Part shown: one piece after another, positions 7,765 to 15,843 of the stretch
How positions within the stretch are numbered: the first letter of the stretch is position 1
Layout of the letters: every line of letters begins with the position of its first letter
Source of the DNA: Kiritimatiellia bacterium
GTDB lineage: Bacteria > Verrucomicrobiota > Kiritimatiellia > RFP12 > DVOR01
Direction of reading: 5' to 3'
Assembly: GCA_017548245.1 (NCBI GenBank)
Contig: JAFYMU010000204.1
Span: forward strand, 1 to 16,571
Length of the DNA: 16,571 nt
Notes under the pieces: model-generated
What the model was told of the DNA's origin: nothing
The model's database searches: none
The model's input: only the letters and a program-made list of their open reading frames with translations
Position numbers and translations under genes: made by a program

Positions 7765-7793
7765 ATGTTACCACTTTTGGGATTACTGGTTAA
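7765..7793 (-). promoter_or_regulatory. Candidate promoter of the 889-aa lipoprotein gene
   Basis: On the minus strand, TTAACC (7788-7793) and TAACAT (7765-7770) are separated by 17 bases; each matches four of six consensus positions. The start would fall near 7758, leaving a leader of about 35 bases that contains the ribosome site GAGGGGG. The match is moderate and no better candidate was found. Confidence 0.4.
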
Positions 7794-7814
7794 TCGTTAG
7801 TCGTTATTTATTGC

Positions 7815-7860
7815 ACGGTGGGACCGTCGGAGTAATGGGAGGGGCACACCCCCAAGCCCC
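7815..7860. other. Two short GC-rich inverted repeats between glgP terminator and lipoprotein promoter
   Basis: ACGGT-GGG-ACCGT lies at 7815-7827, and GGGGC...GCCCC at 7841-7860 encloses a C-rich 10-base loop. Neither is followed by a T-run. The block between the lipoprotein gene start (7723) and the glgP stop (7929) holds no gene. Besides these hairpins it contains the candidate promoter and the glgP terminator. The inverted repeats could be a dispersed intergenic repeat, which only a genome-wide search would show. Confidence 0.35.
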
Positions 7861-7874
7861 TGCAAAACATCCCA

Positions 7875-7908
7875 ACAAAAAAGCGCTCGGATTGCTCCGA
7901 GCGCTTGT
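7875..7908 (-). terminator. Intrinsic terminator downstream of glgP
   Basis: A perfect 11-bp stem (AAGCGCTCGGA at 7881-7891, TCCGAGCGCTT at 7896-7906) has a 4-base loop. On the minus strand it is followed at once by six T residues. It lies about 20 bases after the glgP stop and closes the rpoD-rrm-glgP block. Confidence 0.9.
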
Positions 7909-7928
7909 TATTTCCCTTTTGGAACGCA

Positions 7929-10424
7929 TTACTTTGCGATGAAGGGATCGAGGTGCCAGATGTCCTTGGCGTATTCAGCGATGGTACGGTCGCTCGAGAA
8001 CTTACCCGCGCAAGCGGTGTTCATCAAGGAGGCCTTGTTCCATGCCTTCGGATCACGATAGAGGGCTTCCACGCGGTCCTGAGCTTCGATGAAGGCCGGC
8101 AAGTCCTGGAGCAACATGTAGTAGTCGTTGAAGTCCAAGAGGTTCTTCAAGAGCGGTTCGAAGATGCCAGGCGTCATCAAGGAGAAGACGTTACGGCGGA
8201 TCATATCGAGGGCGCGCTTGATTTCCGGGTTGGTGTCGTAGATCTTGCGCGAGTTGTAGGTCGGGCGAAGCTTTTCGACTTCTTCCGTCTTAAGACCGAA
8301 GATCACGATATTTTCGTCACCCACTTCTTCAGCGATTTCCACGTTTGCACCGTCGAGGGTACCGAGCGTGATTGCGCCGTTGAGCATCAACTTCATGTTA
8401 CCCGTACCCGAAGCTTCCATACCTGCGAGCGAGATCTGCTCGGAGACGTTGGCAGCGGGGATGATCTTTTCGGCCAAGGAGACGCGATAGTCGGGCAAGA
8501 AGGCGACTGCGATACGACCACGCACGAGCGGGTGGTTGTTCACGACTTCTGCCACGCCATGGATCAAGCGGATAATGAGCTTAGCGACCCAGTAACCAGG
8601 AGCGGCTTTTGCGCCGAAGATGAAGACGCGCGGATGCACATCCAAATCAGGCTTTTCGATGAGGCGGTTGAAGAGCACGATGATGTAGAGCACCAAGAGG
8701 AGCTGACGCTTGTACTCGTGCAAACGCTTCACCTGCACGTCGAAGATGGCATCGGGGTTAACCTGGAAGCCGAGCGTGTTGAAGATGGTGTTCGCCAAGA
8801 TCTGCTTGTTGGAACGCTTGATGTCGGCAAACTTATCAAGGAATGCCGCATCGTCAGCGAACTTCTTCAAGCCCTGCAACTTGGAGAGGTCGGTGATCCA
8901 TTCGTCGCCGATTGCATCGGTGATGAGGTTGGCCAAACGGGGGTTCGCCTTCAAGAGCCAACGACGCTGGGTGATACCATTGGTCTTGTTGGAGAAGTGG
9001 TCGGGCATCATTTCGTAGAAGTCACGGAAGGTGGACTTCTTGAGGATGTCCGAGTGAAGGGCTGCCACACCATTGATGGCGCTCGTACCGACCAAGCAGA
9101 GGTTGGCCATACGGACCGACTTGTTGCCGCCTTCATCAATGATGCTCATGCGGCTGAGACGAGCCAAGTCACCAGGATAGAGGTTGGCCACCTGCTGCAA
9201 GAAGCGGGCATTGATTTCGTAGATGATCTGCATGTGACGCGGCAAGACGCGTTCCATCAACGGCACCGGCCACTTTTCGAGTGCTTCAGGGAGCACCGTG
9301 TGGTTGGTGTAACCCGTGCAAGCGCGAACGAGCTTCCATGCTTCATCCCAAGCGATGCCTTCCACGTCCACGAGGATGCGCATCAATTCGGGGATCACGA
9401 GCGTCGGGTGCGTATCGTTCAACTGCACGAAGACATACTTGGCCAAGTGACGCCATTCGTGACCTTCTTCACGGAAGCGGCGCAAGATATCATGAATCGA
9501 AGCCGCCACGAAGAGGTACTGCTGACGCAAACGGAGTTCCTTACCCTGCGTGGTGGAGTCATTGGGGTAAAGCACCTTGGTGAGGTTTTCTGCGAGCACC
9601 TTGGCTTCCACAGCTTCGATGTAGTCACCGCGGTTGAATTCATCCAACGAGAATTCGTTCGTTGCCTGAGCGCTCCAGAGGCGGAGCGTACCAATCGTGG
9701 TGCCCTTGTAACCGACCACGGGCAAGTCATAAGGCACAGCCTGAACCTGCTGATCCGGCACCCACACCCATTCATCGCGACCCGTGCGGCCAGTGTAGTG
9801 TTCCACATGACCACCGAAGCCCACGAGGCAGGTGTATTCAGGGCGCTGAATTTCCCAAGGATAACCGTACTTCAACCAGTTATCGGGTTCTTCACGCTGT
9901 TCGCCCAACTGGATACGCTGGCGGAAAATACCATAGTCATAGCGCAAGCCATAACCCGTCGCCGGCAAGTTCAACGTGGCGAGCGAATCGAGGAAGCACG
10001 CTGCCAAACGGCCCAAACCGCCGTTACCGAGACCTGCATCCATTTCATAGTCGCGCAAACGGTTCCAATCGAGACCGAGCGAATCCATTGCTTCGCGGCA
10101 CTGGTCTTCGAGACCGAGGTTGATCACGTTGTTACCGAGCAAGCGGCCAATCAAGAATTCCAACGAGAGATAGTACACGCGGCGGACCTTGGCCGAACGG
10201 TAAGCGTCCTGCGTTGCCATCCAGCGATCGACGATACGGTCACGCACAGCAAGCGCGAGCGCCTTGTAGCAGTCACGCTCGGTTGCGCGGTCGTCGCTCT
10301 TAGCCAACGAGAAACGCATGTTCCACAAAAAGTCCTGGGCGAGACCTTCAGCACTCAAATCGGCAGAGGGGTGATTAGCCGGCAGGGTAACGGGTTCGTT
10401 TTTAATATTTTTGGCGTTAGCCAT
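7929..10424 (-). CDS. glgP: Glycogen/starch/maltodextrin alpha-glucan phosphorylase
   Basis: This PLP-dependent enzyme removes glucose units from alpha-1,4-glucans by phosphorolysis, giving glucose-1-phosphate. The 831-residue length is typical. The PLP-binding signature EASGTGNMKLMLNGAITLGTLDGANVE is complete, with the Schiff-base lysine at about 678. Other family blocks are YYLSLEFLIGR near 85-95, the active-site loop GLGNGGLGRLAACFLDS at about 131-147, QLNDTHPTLVIPELMR near 335-350 and FDVQVKRLHEYKRQLL near 562-577. The ATG at 10424 (MANAKNIKN) is preferred because AAGGA lies eight bases before it. An in-frame ATG 27 bases upstream lacks this support. It lies 42 bases after a small RRM gene and ends at a strong terminator. 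Preference for glycogen or maltodextrin cannot be decided from sequence, and no other glycogen gene is present in the window. Confidence 0.96.
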   Translation of the reverse strand: MANAKNIKNEPVTLPANHPSADLSAEGLAQDFLWNMRFSLAKSDDRATERDCYKALALAVRDRIVDRWMATQDAYRSAKVRRVYYLSLEFLIGRLLGNNVINLGLEDQCREAMDSLGLDWNRLRDYEMDAGLGNGGLGRLAACFLDSLATLNLPATGYGLRYDYGIFRQRIQLGEQREEPDNWLKYGYPWEIQRPEYTCLVGFGGHVEHYTGRTGRDEWVWVPDQQVQAVPYDLPVVGYKGTTIGTLRLWSAQATNEFSLDEFNRGDYIEAVEAKVLAENLTKVLYPNDSTTQGKELRLRQQYLFVAASIHDILRRFREEGHEWRHLAKYVFVQLNDTHPTLVIPELMRILVDVEGIAWDEAWKLVRACTGYTNHTVLPEALEKWPVPLMERVLPRHMQIIYEINARFLQQVANLYPGDLARLSRMSIIDEGGNKSVRMANLCLVGTSAINGVAALHSDILKKSTFRDFYEMMPDHFSNKTNGITQRRWLLKANPRLANLITDAIGDEWITDLSKLQGLKKFADDAAFLDKFADIKRSNKQILANTIFNTLGFQVNPDAIFDVQVKRLHEYKRQLLLVLYIIVLFNRLIEKPDLDVHPRVFIFGAKAAPGYWVAKLIIRLIHGVAEVVNNHPLVRGRIAVAFLPDYRVSLAEKIIPAANVSEQISLAGMEASGTGNMKLMLNGAITLGTLDGANVEIAEEVGDENIVIFGLKTEEVEKLRPTYNSRKIYDTNPEIKRALDMIRRNVFSLMTPGIFEPLLKNLLDFNDYYMLLQDLPAFIEAQDRVEALYRDPKAWNKASLMNTACAGKFSSDRTIAEYAKDIWHLDPFIAK

Positions 10425-10466
10425 AACACTATTCCTTACTTCTTTTATCAAGCTCTTTTGGCGAAC

Positions 10467-10784
10467 TTAGCCTTTGATCTTATTCTTGGCTTCATTCGCG
10501 CGCAATTCGCGGCCCATCACCTTGCGACCATTGATGGCCTTGATGGCGGCTTCAGCCTCTGCGCGGTAGATCATCTCTACAAAACCGAAACCTTTGCTCT
10601 TGTGATTGTGACGGTTCAAAATGACGCGAGCACGCTTCACGGTGCCATGCTTAGCGAAAAGCTTGCGCAACTGCGCATCATTCATGTCATAACTCAAATT
10701 GCCCACATAGATCTCAATGAGTTCCTTGGGGCCCTGCGGGGTCTTTTTGCCAAACAATTGGCGGATCATCGAAAACAAACTCAT
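10467..10784 (-). CDS. Small single-RRM RNA-binding protein
   Basis: The 105-residue protein consists of a short N-terminal segment (MSLFSMIRQLFGKKTPQ) and one RNA recognition motif. RNP2 is IYVGNL at residues 25-30 and RNP1 is KGFGFVEM at 64-71, with both aromatic RNA-contacting positions (Tyr26, Phe65/Phe67) present. The end is the usual AAIKAINGRKVMGRELRANEA followed by a basic tail. Bacterial proteins of this kind bind single-stranded RNA and have been linked to cold response and mRNA handling; the target here is unknown. The ATG at 10784 follows an AAAGAG-type site and starts at a typical N terminus. A longer frame from 10832 adds 16 charged residues without family support. It lies between rpoD (103 bases upstream) and glgP (42 bases downstream), and no separate promoter is evident. 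Confidence 0.9.
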   Translation of the reverse strand: MSLFSMIRQLFGKKTPQGPKELIEIYVGNLSYDMNDAQLRKLFAKHGTVKRARVILNRHNHKSKGFGFVEMIYRAEAEAAIKAINGRKVMGRELRANEAKNKIKG

Positions 10785-10886
10785 GTTTGCTCTTTCTTTC
10801 TCTTCGGGTTCATTCTCCGCAAGGCGCTTCATCCTGCCCTTTTGGACGGCACAGCATGATTAACCCTGCGGAAGGTCCCCTCAGCA

Positions 10887-13151
10887 TTAGTTGAGGAAAC
10901 CTGCAAGTTGGTTGCGACGCGACGGGTGACGCAACTTGCGCAACGCCTTCGACTCAATCTGACGAATACGTTCGCGAGTCACGCCAAACATTTTACCAAC
11001 TTCTTCCAAGGTGCGCGGAATACCATCGGCCAAACCGAAACGGCTATCCAACACCTGACGTTCTCTTTCATTCAAGGAGTAGAGCACTTCGCGCAAACGT
11101 TCACGCAGCAACGTGTAAGCCGCCACATCTTCCGGACGTTCAATGCTCTTGTCCTCAATAAAGTCACCAAAGTGTGCATCTTCACCATCACCCACCGGGC
11201 TCTGGAGCGAAATGGGCTGCTGCGCCATACGGCTCACCTGGCGGACACGTTCCACCGGCACACCCATTTCATCTGCTGTTTCTTCAGGGGTCGGCTCGCG
11301 GCCGAGTTCCTGCAACAACTTCTTCTGCACACGCAACAACTTGTTGATCGTTTCAATCATGTGCACCGGAATACGAATCGTACGCGCCTGGTCCGCAATC
11401 GCACGCGTTGCCGCCTGACGAATCCACCACGTTGCATACGTGGAGAACTTGTAACCGCGCTTGTATTCGAACTTTTCCACAGCCTTCATCAAGCCCGTGT
11501 TACCTTCCTGAATCAAGTCCAAGAAGCTCAACCCGCGGTTCATGTACTTCTTCACGATGGAGATCACCAAACGCAAGTTGGCCTCCACCATTTCCTTACG
11601 CGCCTGTGCACCATCACGCAATGCCGAACGCAACTCTTCGAAGCGCTTCATGAAATCAGCCGCCGGCATCCCGAAGGTCTTTTCGACCTCCTTCTTCTCG
11701 ACTTCCAAATCACGCAACTTCTGGTCACGCTTACGGCTGCGCCCCTGACGATTCAACTTGCGCTGCTTAATCAACAATTCCTTAAACGGACGATAAAACT
11801 TCTCTTCCGCGTAGCTGCAGATCGTTTCCAACATCTTCTGCTTGAACTGCAACGAATCATACTTCGCACGCATTGCCACGCACAACTCATCCAAATGCTT
11901 CTGAGCCGCGGCCAAGGCCTTCGGATTCTTGCCATCCAACTCCGCAATCGCCGCATACGCCGCCGTCATCTCTTCAGCCATCGCCTTCAAGACATCACGC
12001 TCCGGACGCATCACCTCCACATAGTGGTCACGGCTATTGTTGTACTTATCCGTCACCACGCGGTCAAAACGTTCGCGGCCCACATCCAAGCCTTCCAACA
12101 CATACGCGTAGAGACGCGGCGCCACCGGCAAACGGTTGAAGCAATCCACAATCGTGGCCTCACTCTTTTCAATACGCTTGCAGATTTCCACTTCCTGCTC
12201 ACGCGTCAAGAGCGACACCTGACCCATCTGATGCAAATACATGCGAATCGGATCATCCGTGTAATCCACACGCGCCGCCGCTGCATCAGCCCCCTGCTCC
12301 TCAACAGCCGCCTCAAAATCCTCGACCTCTACCACGCGAATATTCATCGCGCTCATAATGTTCAAATAGAGCTCGATATCCGTATCACGAATGATTTCCT
12401 TCGGCAAATACTCGTTCACCTGAGCGATCGACAACACGCGATTCTGCTTCTCAGACAACACGACCAACTGCTTCACACGATCACGGCACTCTTCGCGTTC
12501 TTCCAACGCATCCAAATCTTCCAAAGCACGCGCCTTGCGAGCCTCATCCTCAGACTGGTTGAAGACCTCACGCAAACCCGACTGACTCGTCAAGCCACCC
12601 AACGCATTATCCTGGTCGTCACCCGTAACGGCCTCTTCTTCAAATCCGCGATCATCAAAATTGACCGACTTCAGCACCCCCTGATGCTTCGCCTCGTCAT
12701 AGAATTCGCCGCCGACCGATTCCGAATCCTCGAAATCCTCGCCCAAAAGATCCTCATCACTCTCCAGACCATAACCGCCGCTGAGCTGATCCTTCTTGGC
12801 CAACTCCTCAATCTCTGCATCGGTCATGCTGCTAATGACTTCATCACCCACATCACCATCCATCTCACCAAAACCCGCCATTTCGGGTTCGGCAACGACA
12901 GCCTTCGGCTTGCGACCACGACGCCCCGGCTTCTTCTCCACAGGCGCAGCCACCTCCTCAACCACCTCCTCAGCCTTACGCTTACGCGGCTTCTTCACCT
13001 TCTCCTCCTGAATCGACACCTCGGGCATCTCCTCCACGGCCTCCTGCTTCTTAGCGCGAGCAGACACCTTCTTCTTCGACACCTCTGCCTCAGAAACAGC
13101 CTGCTTCACCTGTTGCTTTGCCTTGGAACCCGACTTTTCAGCTTTCGCCAT
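10887..13151 (-). CDS. rpoD: RNA polymerase primary sigma factor (sigma-70, RpoD)
   Basis: This is the housekeeping sigma factor that recognises -35 and -10 promoter elements. The order is a charged N-terminal extension (1 to about 220), sigma 1.1-like [15 protein letters not shown] (240-254), region 1.2 [22 protein letters not shown] (299-320), and a non-conserved insert to about 515. Region 2 follows with [33 protein letters not shown] (568-580) and [14 protein letters not shown]. Region 3 has GREPTPEE, and region 4 has the -35-binding helix-turn-helix [20 protein letters not shown] (714-733) and the end [10 protein letters not shown]. At 754 residues it is longer than the 613 of E. coli RpoD, mainly through the N-terminal extension. 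The first 90 residues are Lys/Ala/Pro-rich and include PGRRGRKPK, an AT-hook-like motif; residues 90-220 are acidic. The ATG at 13151 has an excellent ribosome site (GGAGGAG). Confidence 0.97.
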   Translation of the reverse strand: MAKAEKSGSKAKQQVKQAVSEAEVSKKKVSARAKKQEAVEEMPEVSIQEEKVKKPRKRKAEEVVEEVAAPVEKKPGRRGRKPKAVVAEPEMAGFGEMDGDVGDEVISSMTDAEIEELAKKDQLSGGYGLESDEDLLGEDFEDSESVGGEFYDEAKHQGVLKSVNFDDRGFEEEAVTGDDQDNALGGLTSQSGLREVFNQSEDEARKARALEDLDALEEREECRDRVKQLVVLSEKQNRVLSIAQVNEYLPKEIIRDTDIELYLNIMSAMNIRVVEVEDFEAAVEEQGADAAAARVDYTDDPIRMYLHQMGQVSLLTREQEVEICKRIEKSEATIVDCFNRLPVAPRLYAYVLEGLDVGRERFDRVVTDKYNNSRDHYVEVMRPERDVLKAMAEEMTAAYAAIAELDGKNPKALAAAQKHLDELCVAMRAKYDSLQFKQKMLETICSYAEEKFYRPFKELLIKQRKLNRQGRSRKRDQKLRDLEVEKKEVEKTFGMPAADFMKRFEELRSALRDGAQARKEMVEANLRLVISIVKKYMNRGLSFLDLIQEGNTGLMKAVEKFEYKRGYKFSTYATWWIRQAATRAIADQARTIRIPVHMIETINKLLRVQKKLLQELGREPTPEETADEMGVPVERVRQVSRMAQQPISLQSPVGDGEDAHFGDFIEDKSIERPEDVAAYTLLRERLREVLYSLNERERQVLDSRFGLADGIPRTLEEVGKMFGVTRERIRQIESKALRKLRHPSRRNQLAGFLN

Positions 13152-13206
13152 ATCCAACTCCTCCAATGAAAATAAACCCGCTTTATTCGCGAATTGTTTA
13201 TATATA

Positions 13207-13235
13207 ATTATACCAAAAGTAACACACACTTTCAA
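13207..13235 (-). promoter_or_regulatory. Sigma-70 promoter of rpoD
   Basis: On the minus strand, TTGAAA (13230-13235), a 17-base spacer and a perfect TATAAT (13207-13212) form a near-consensus promoter. Transcription would start near 13200, leaving a leader of about 50 bases with GGAGGAG before the ATG. A TTGACT a few bases further upstream has a worse -10 partner (TACTTT). Confidence 0.85.
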
Positions 13236-13305
13236 AGAAGTCAACCACTTTTTTAATTTTTCTTGAAAATAATCCCAAAACCTTGCAAAATCAACCCTTT
13301 TTCAA

Positions 13306-13405
13306 CCCCCATCTAACCCCAAAAGCACCCCACTCCACCCCAAAAACCCAAAACCTGCGCAACTTGACAAAAGCAACCCACACCCACTCGCACCCACCCA
13401 CACCC
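13306..13405 (-). other. Two consecutive G-quadruplex-type G-tract arrays upstream of rpoD
   Basis: The plus strand has C-tracts, so the minus strand has G-tracts. Set A has tracts at 13306-13310, 13317-13320, 13328-13331, 13338-13341 and 13347-13349, with spacers of 6, 7, 6 and 5 bases. Set B has tracts at 13377-13379, 13383-13385, 13393-13395, 13397-13399 and 13403-13405, with spacers of 3, 7, 1 and 3. Both satisfy G3+N1-7 repeated at least four times. The surrounding 13240-13430 holds no supportable gene and is strongly strand-asymmetric. It lies upstream of the rpoD promoter and downstream of the DUF805 gene. Confidence 0.6.
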
Positions 13406-13432
13406 ATTACCAATCTCATTGATTACCTATGT

Positions 13433-13452
13433 GGGGCGCCAGCCTGCGCCCC
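13433..13452. other. GC-rich hairpin downstream of the DUF805 gene
   Basis: GGGGCGC (13433-13439) and GCGCCCC (13446-13452) form a perfect 7-bp stem with a six-base loop. It lies about 50 bases past the DUF805 stop, so it may mark the end of that transcript, but no T-run follows on the minus strand. It could equally be one copy of a dispersed palindrome. Confidence 0.4.
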
Positions 13453-13504
13453 TAAGGGACTAGGAAATAGACGAAATGACAAACCTCTACTGCGCTTGAC
13501 GCGA

Positions 13505-13969
13505 TTAGGACTCCACCACATTTGGAATCGCTCCATAACGATTCGTGCTGGGTTCACTTGGCAAATGAAGCCACCACCACACGAGTGGCAATGGCACAAG
13601 CAACAACACTAACAGCAACCACCATCCCGAACGCCCTGTGTCGTGCAATCGGCGAATAAAGATGAAAATCGTAGGAAGAATGGAAACAACCCAATACGTG
13701 CATAACAGCGCGGAACCAAGTGGCATCAGTGATTCCATTATTTGAGCATCACCGTCCACCCAAGCTTCCAAGGTGGATAAATTAACAGACACTTGTACCA
13801 CAAAGGTCGTTATAAAGAAGTGAAACCAAAAGGCAAAAATCATCTCCGAACGCGAGGCTCGCCCCTTTACAGTCCACCCCATCCAGAACTTGTCCACCGC
13901 CTCACAAAAACCGACTTCCCGTTGAATCGGCCTTGCAGGCTTTTCCGCTTGAACGTCAATCGCATCCAT
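13505..13969 (-). CDS. DUF805 family inner-membrane protein
   Basis: The 154-residue protein matches the DUF805 (YhaH-like) pattern. FWMGWTVKGRASRSEMIFAFWF lies near residues 28-49, followed by hydrophobic segments around 46-60, 80-105 and 114-133. The hallmark RRLHDTGRSGWWLLL falls at 106-120, and NRYG (143-146) lies near the C terminus. The molecular role of this family is not established. The first 24 residues are polar and precede the domain. The ATG at 13969 is chosen because AAGGAG lies six bases upstream; an in-frame ATG at 13993 would contain that ribosome site inside the gene. It has its own promoter and is the last gene of the right-hand accessory group before rpoD. Confidence 0.88.
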   Translation of the reverse strand: MDAIDVQAEKPARPIQREVGFCEAVDKFWMGWTVKGRASRSEMIFAFWFHFFITTFVVQVSVNLSTLEAWVDGDAQIMESLMPLGSALLCTYWVVSILPTIFIFIRRLHDTGRSGWWLLLVLLLVPLPLVWWWLHLPSEPSTNRYGAIPNVVES

Positions 13970-13995
13970 CCCAAGCTCCTTCCCTATGTTCATCT

Positions 13996-14013
13996 AAAAA
14001 GGCGGTCTGCCTT
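13996..14013 (-). other. Small hairpin with T-run in the DUF805 leader
   Basis: On the minus strand AAGGC-AGACC-GCCTT is followed by TTT, a 5-bp stem with a five-base run of T that includes the stem end. It lies between the predicted start of transcription (about 14025) and the ribosome site of the DUF805 gene. It could act as a weak attenuator, but the stem is short. Confidence 0.3.
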
Positions 14014-14031
14014 ACCATTTAATGGACGAGA

Positions 14032-14060
14032 ATAATACACTAATCCATTTACATTGTCCA
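14032..14060 (-). promoter_or_regulatory. Sigma-70 promoter of the DUF805 gene
   Basis: On the minus strand TGGACA (14055-14060), a 17-base spacer and TATTAT (14032-14037) each match five of six consensus positions. The expected start is near 14025, giving a leader of about 55 bases. The gene is therefore probably transcribed separately from the PH-like gene upstream. Confidence 0.7.
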
Positions 14061-14139
14061 CAAATCCTTACTGATCGCTTCCTTTTAGATGGAATAACAT
14101 AATTGAGAATTTATACATCCATTCGCTCAGCCATTGTTC

Positions 14140-14189
14140 AAAAAGGGAATCTTGTTGGAGCCCATCAGATTGGATTCATCATCATTCCC
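14140..14189 (-). terminator. Possible terminator after the PH-like gene
   Basis: On the minus strand GGGAAT (14184-14189, overlapping the last codons of the gene) can pair with ATTCCC (14145-14150), which is followed by TTTTT. The 33-base loop is long, so the structure is only weakly supported. Confidence 0.3.
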
Positions 14190-14841
14190 GAGGTGTATCC
14201 TGCGATGAAGTTAAATACTGATTTGCTCGGGCCATTTTGTAGTTATAGACAATCTTAGCGAGTGCTTGAGTCACTTTGGGATGATCCTCTTTCTTAAGAA
14301 GATAAAAAAAGACCGATCGTGAAGTATTCCCCTGTGAAAGATAGTCAAAAACAAAACAATCACTATAACCAAATAAAGGAATATCACTTCCAGGCTCAGT
14401 TAAACGAACAAATTCATTACAATCCAAGAAATGTGTTAGCGTATACTCTACACAAACACCTACGGCACGATGATAAACGATAATTCGTCGTTCCGTTATG
14501 TAAAAAATGGAGTTTGCAATATCAAGCGCACTTGTAAATACTGCGACCAATAGAAATATCCCAGTAACAATCCCACTCCAAGACGCCAAATTCCCCCACG
14601 CATCATTGACACAAGCTACATGGATAGACAATTCAATCTCTGCAAGCGCTAGTAGAACCACAAAAATCTGAGGAATTCGAAAAAAACCTCGCCAAACAGG
14701 CCCTCCATGCCCTTGGAAATAAATCTCTTCATCCTCCTTTGGCAAAACCTCATCCTCGCGTTTACGTACAAAAAGTTCAAACCATGTATCTGTGGATGAG
14801 TTACGGCTTCCCGGCTTCCATTCAAAACGCTGATACCACAT
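14182..14841 (-). CDS. Two-TM membrane protein resembling bacterial PH-domain proteins, function unknown
   Basis: The 219-residue protein has a polar N terminus, then two hydrophobic segments at about 53-78 and 88-112, and a soluble C-terminal half of about 105 residues. Directly after the second segment comes YITERRIIVYHRAVG (114-128). This resembles the 'Y-x-T-x-R-R-I' strand that opens bacterial PH-like domains in small membrane proteins, and the following beta-rich stretch is compatible with such a domain. No catalytic motif is seen. The ATG at 14841 is supported by AAAGGA seven bases upstream. Base composition is visibly AT-richer than the genes to its left, which suggests a different origin. 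It is preceded on the same strand by a Sel1-repeat gene (114-base gap). The PH-like assignment is by pattern only. Confidence 0.7.
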   Translation of the reverse strand: MWYQRFEWKPGSRNSSTDTWFELFVRKREDEVLPKEDEEIYFQGHGGPVWRGFFRIPQIFVVLLALAEIELSIHVACVNDAWGNLASWSGIVTGIFLLVAVFTSALDIANSIFYITERRIIVYHRAVGVCVEYTLTHFLDCNEFVRLTEPGSDIPLFGYSDCFVFDYLSQGNTSRSVFFYLLKKEDHPKVTQALAKIVYNYKMARANQYLTSSQDTPRE

Positions 14842-14955
14842 TGATAGTCCTTTAAAACCATTTAAACCATTCTGTTAAATCATGTTCATATCGATAAGAA
14901 CCAAACCTTCATCAATTTTAACAAACGCTGTCACCGAAAACTAGCGAGTGCCCCC

Positions 14956-15780
14956 TCATCTGGTCATAATACGTTCTAAGGCTTCCATTGATTCTTCGTC
15001 TCCTTGATTCGCAGCCAAACGATACCATTTAATCGCATCTTCGATTGATTGCACAACGTTATTGCCACTTTCATAACATTGGGCTAAAACACATTGCGCT
15101 TTTGCATGACCACGCTCTGCTGCTTTAAGAAACCATTCAACAGCAGTCTTCATTGATTGAACAACGCCATCACCATCCTCGTAGCATCGACCTAAATTAT
15201 ACTGCGCTAAAGCAAAACCTTGATTTGCTGCTTTGAGATACCATTCAATACCTTCGGTCAATCGCTTTTCTCCACCCGTTCCTGTCATGTAACAAACCGC
15301 TAAATTATTTTGAGCCATTGCACATCCTTGTTCTGCAGCCTTCTGATACCATTTTCGTGCTTCAACATGATTTTGCTTCACCCCCTGACCATAATCATAA
15401 CTTAACCCCAAATCGTATTGAGATAATGCATCTCCCAATATTGCAGCCTTAAAATACCATTTAACCGCTTTTTTAGGATTGACTTTAACGCCTTCACCAA
15501 CAAAATAAGAATTTGCAAGTGCTCGCATCGCTTCACTTACACCATGGCGAGCAGCTATTCGATTTAATTGAAAGGCGCGTTTATAATTACGTTGACACCC
15601 CAAGCCAAAAGCGTAATAATAGCCCAAAATAGCGACAGCCCCATAATCCTTTCCACGAATTGCACAATCCCATAAGCACCGACACGCTTTTGCATATTCA
15701 CCTTTTGAGTCATACATTTCTGCTAACGCTAACACATTCTTCGTCCAATCTGACTTTATGAACCCAAATCGTCTTTTCAT
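14956..15780 (-). CDS. Sel1-repeat (TPR-like) protein
   Basis: The 274-residue protein is built of about six to seven 36-residue Sel1-like helical repeats. The clearest have the form A-x-(A/S)-Q-Y-x-L-G-x-x-Y-x-x-G-x-G-V, then A-x-K-W-Y-x-K-A-A-x-Q-G, for example ALSQYDLGLSYDYGQGV and EARKWYQKAAEQGCAMAQ. Such repeats are protein-binding scaffolds found in signalling, secretion and stress proteins; the partner cannot be inferred. There is no obvious signal peptide (MKRRFGFIKSDWTKN), so a cytoplasmic location is likely, which is less common than the secreted form. The ATG at 15780 follows GGGAG at five bases; another in-frame ATG 12 bases upstream overlaps that site. It lies 63 bases after a small lipoprotein gene on the same strand, probably co-transcribed. 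AT-rich composition matches its neighbours. Confidence 0.9.
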   Translation of the reverse strand: MKRRFGFIKSDWTKNVLALAEMYDSKGEYAKACRCLWDCAIRGKDYGAVAILGYYYAFGLGCQRNYKRAFQLNRIAARHGVSEAMRALANSYFVGEGVKVNPKKAVKWYFKAAILGDALSQYDLGLSYDYGQGVKQNHVEARKWYQKAAEQGCAMAQNNLAVCYMTGTGGEKRLTEGIEWYLKAANQGFALAQYNLGRCYEDGDGVVQSMKTAVEWFLKAAERGHAKAQCVLAQCYESGNNVVQSIEDAIKWYRLAANQGDEESMEALERIMTR

Positions 15781-15843
15781 AAACACTCCCATTCACATGC
15801 CGTATTACCACGCGCCCAACGCACAGGACGGTTTTCCGCATTG

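Noticed and set aside
7905..10859. 984-codon plus-strand open frame opposite glgP and the RRM gene
   Set aside because: It is exactly antisense to two confidently identified genes and its translation has no recognisable domain. Codon bias of the real genes keeps the opposite frame free of stops.
10887..10910. Short inverted repeat at the end of rpoD as a terminator
   Set aside because: The stem is only five bases and no T-run follows, so transcription may continue into the RRM gene.
10908..13169. 753-codon plus-strand open frame opposite rpoD
   Set aside because: The antisense product is a Leu/His/Arg-rich string with no motif, while the minus frame is an unmistakable sigma factor.
13283..13612. 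109-codon plus-strand frame across the C-rich region
   Set aside because: Its Pro/Thr/His-rich translation merely reflects the CCCA-rich DNA and it overlaps the DUF805 gene on the other strand.
14956..15780. Repeats of about 108 bases as a possible CRISPR or tandem array
   Set aside because: The periodicity follows 36-residue Sel1 units of a coding gene and the units are degenerate, with no spacer pattern.
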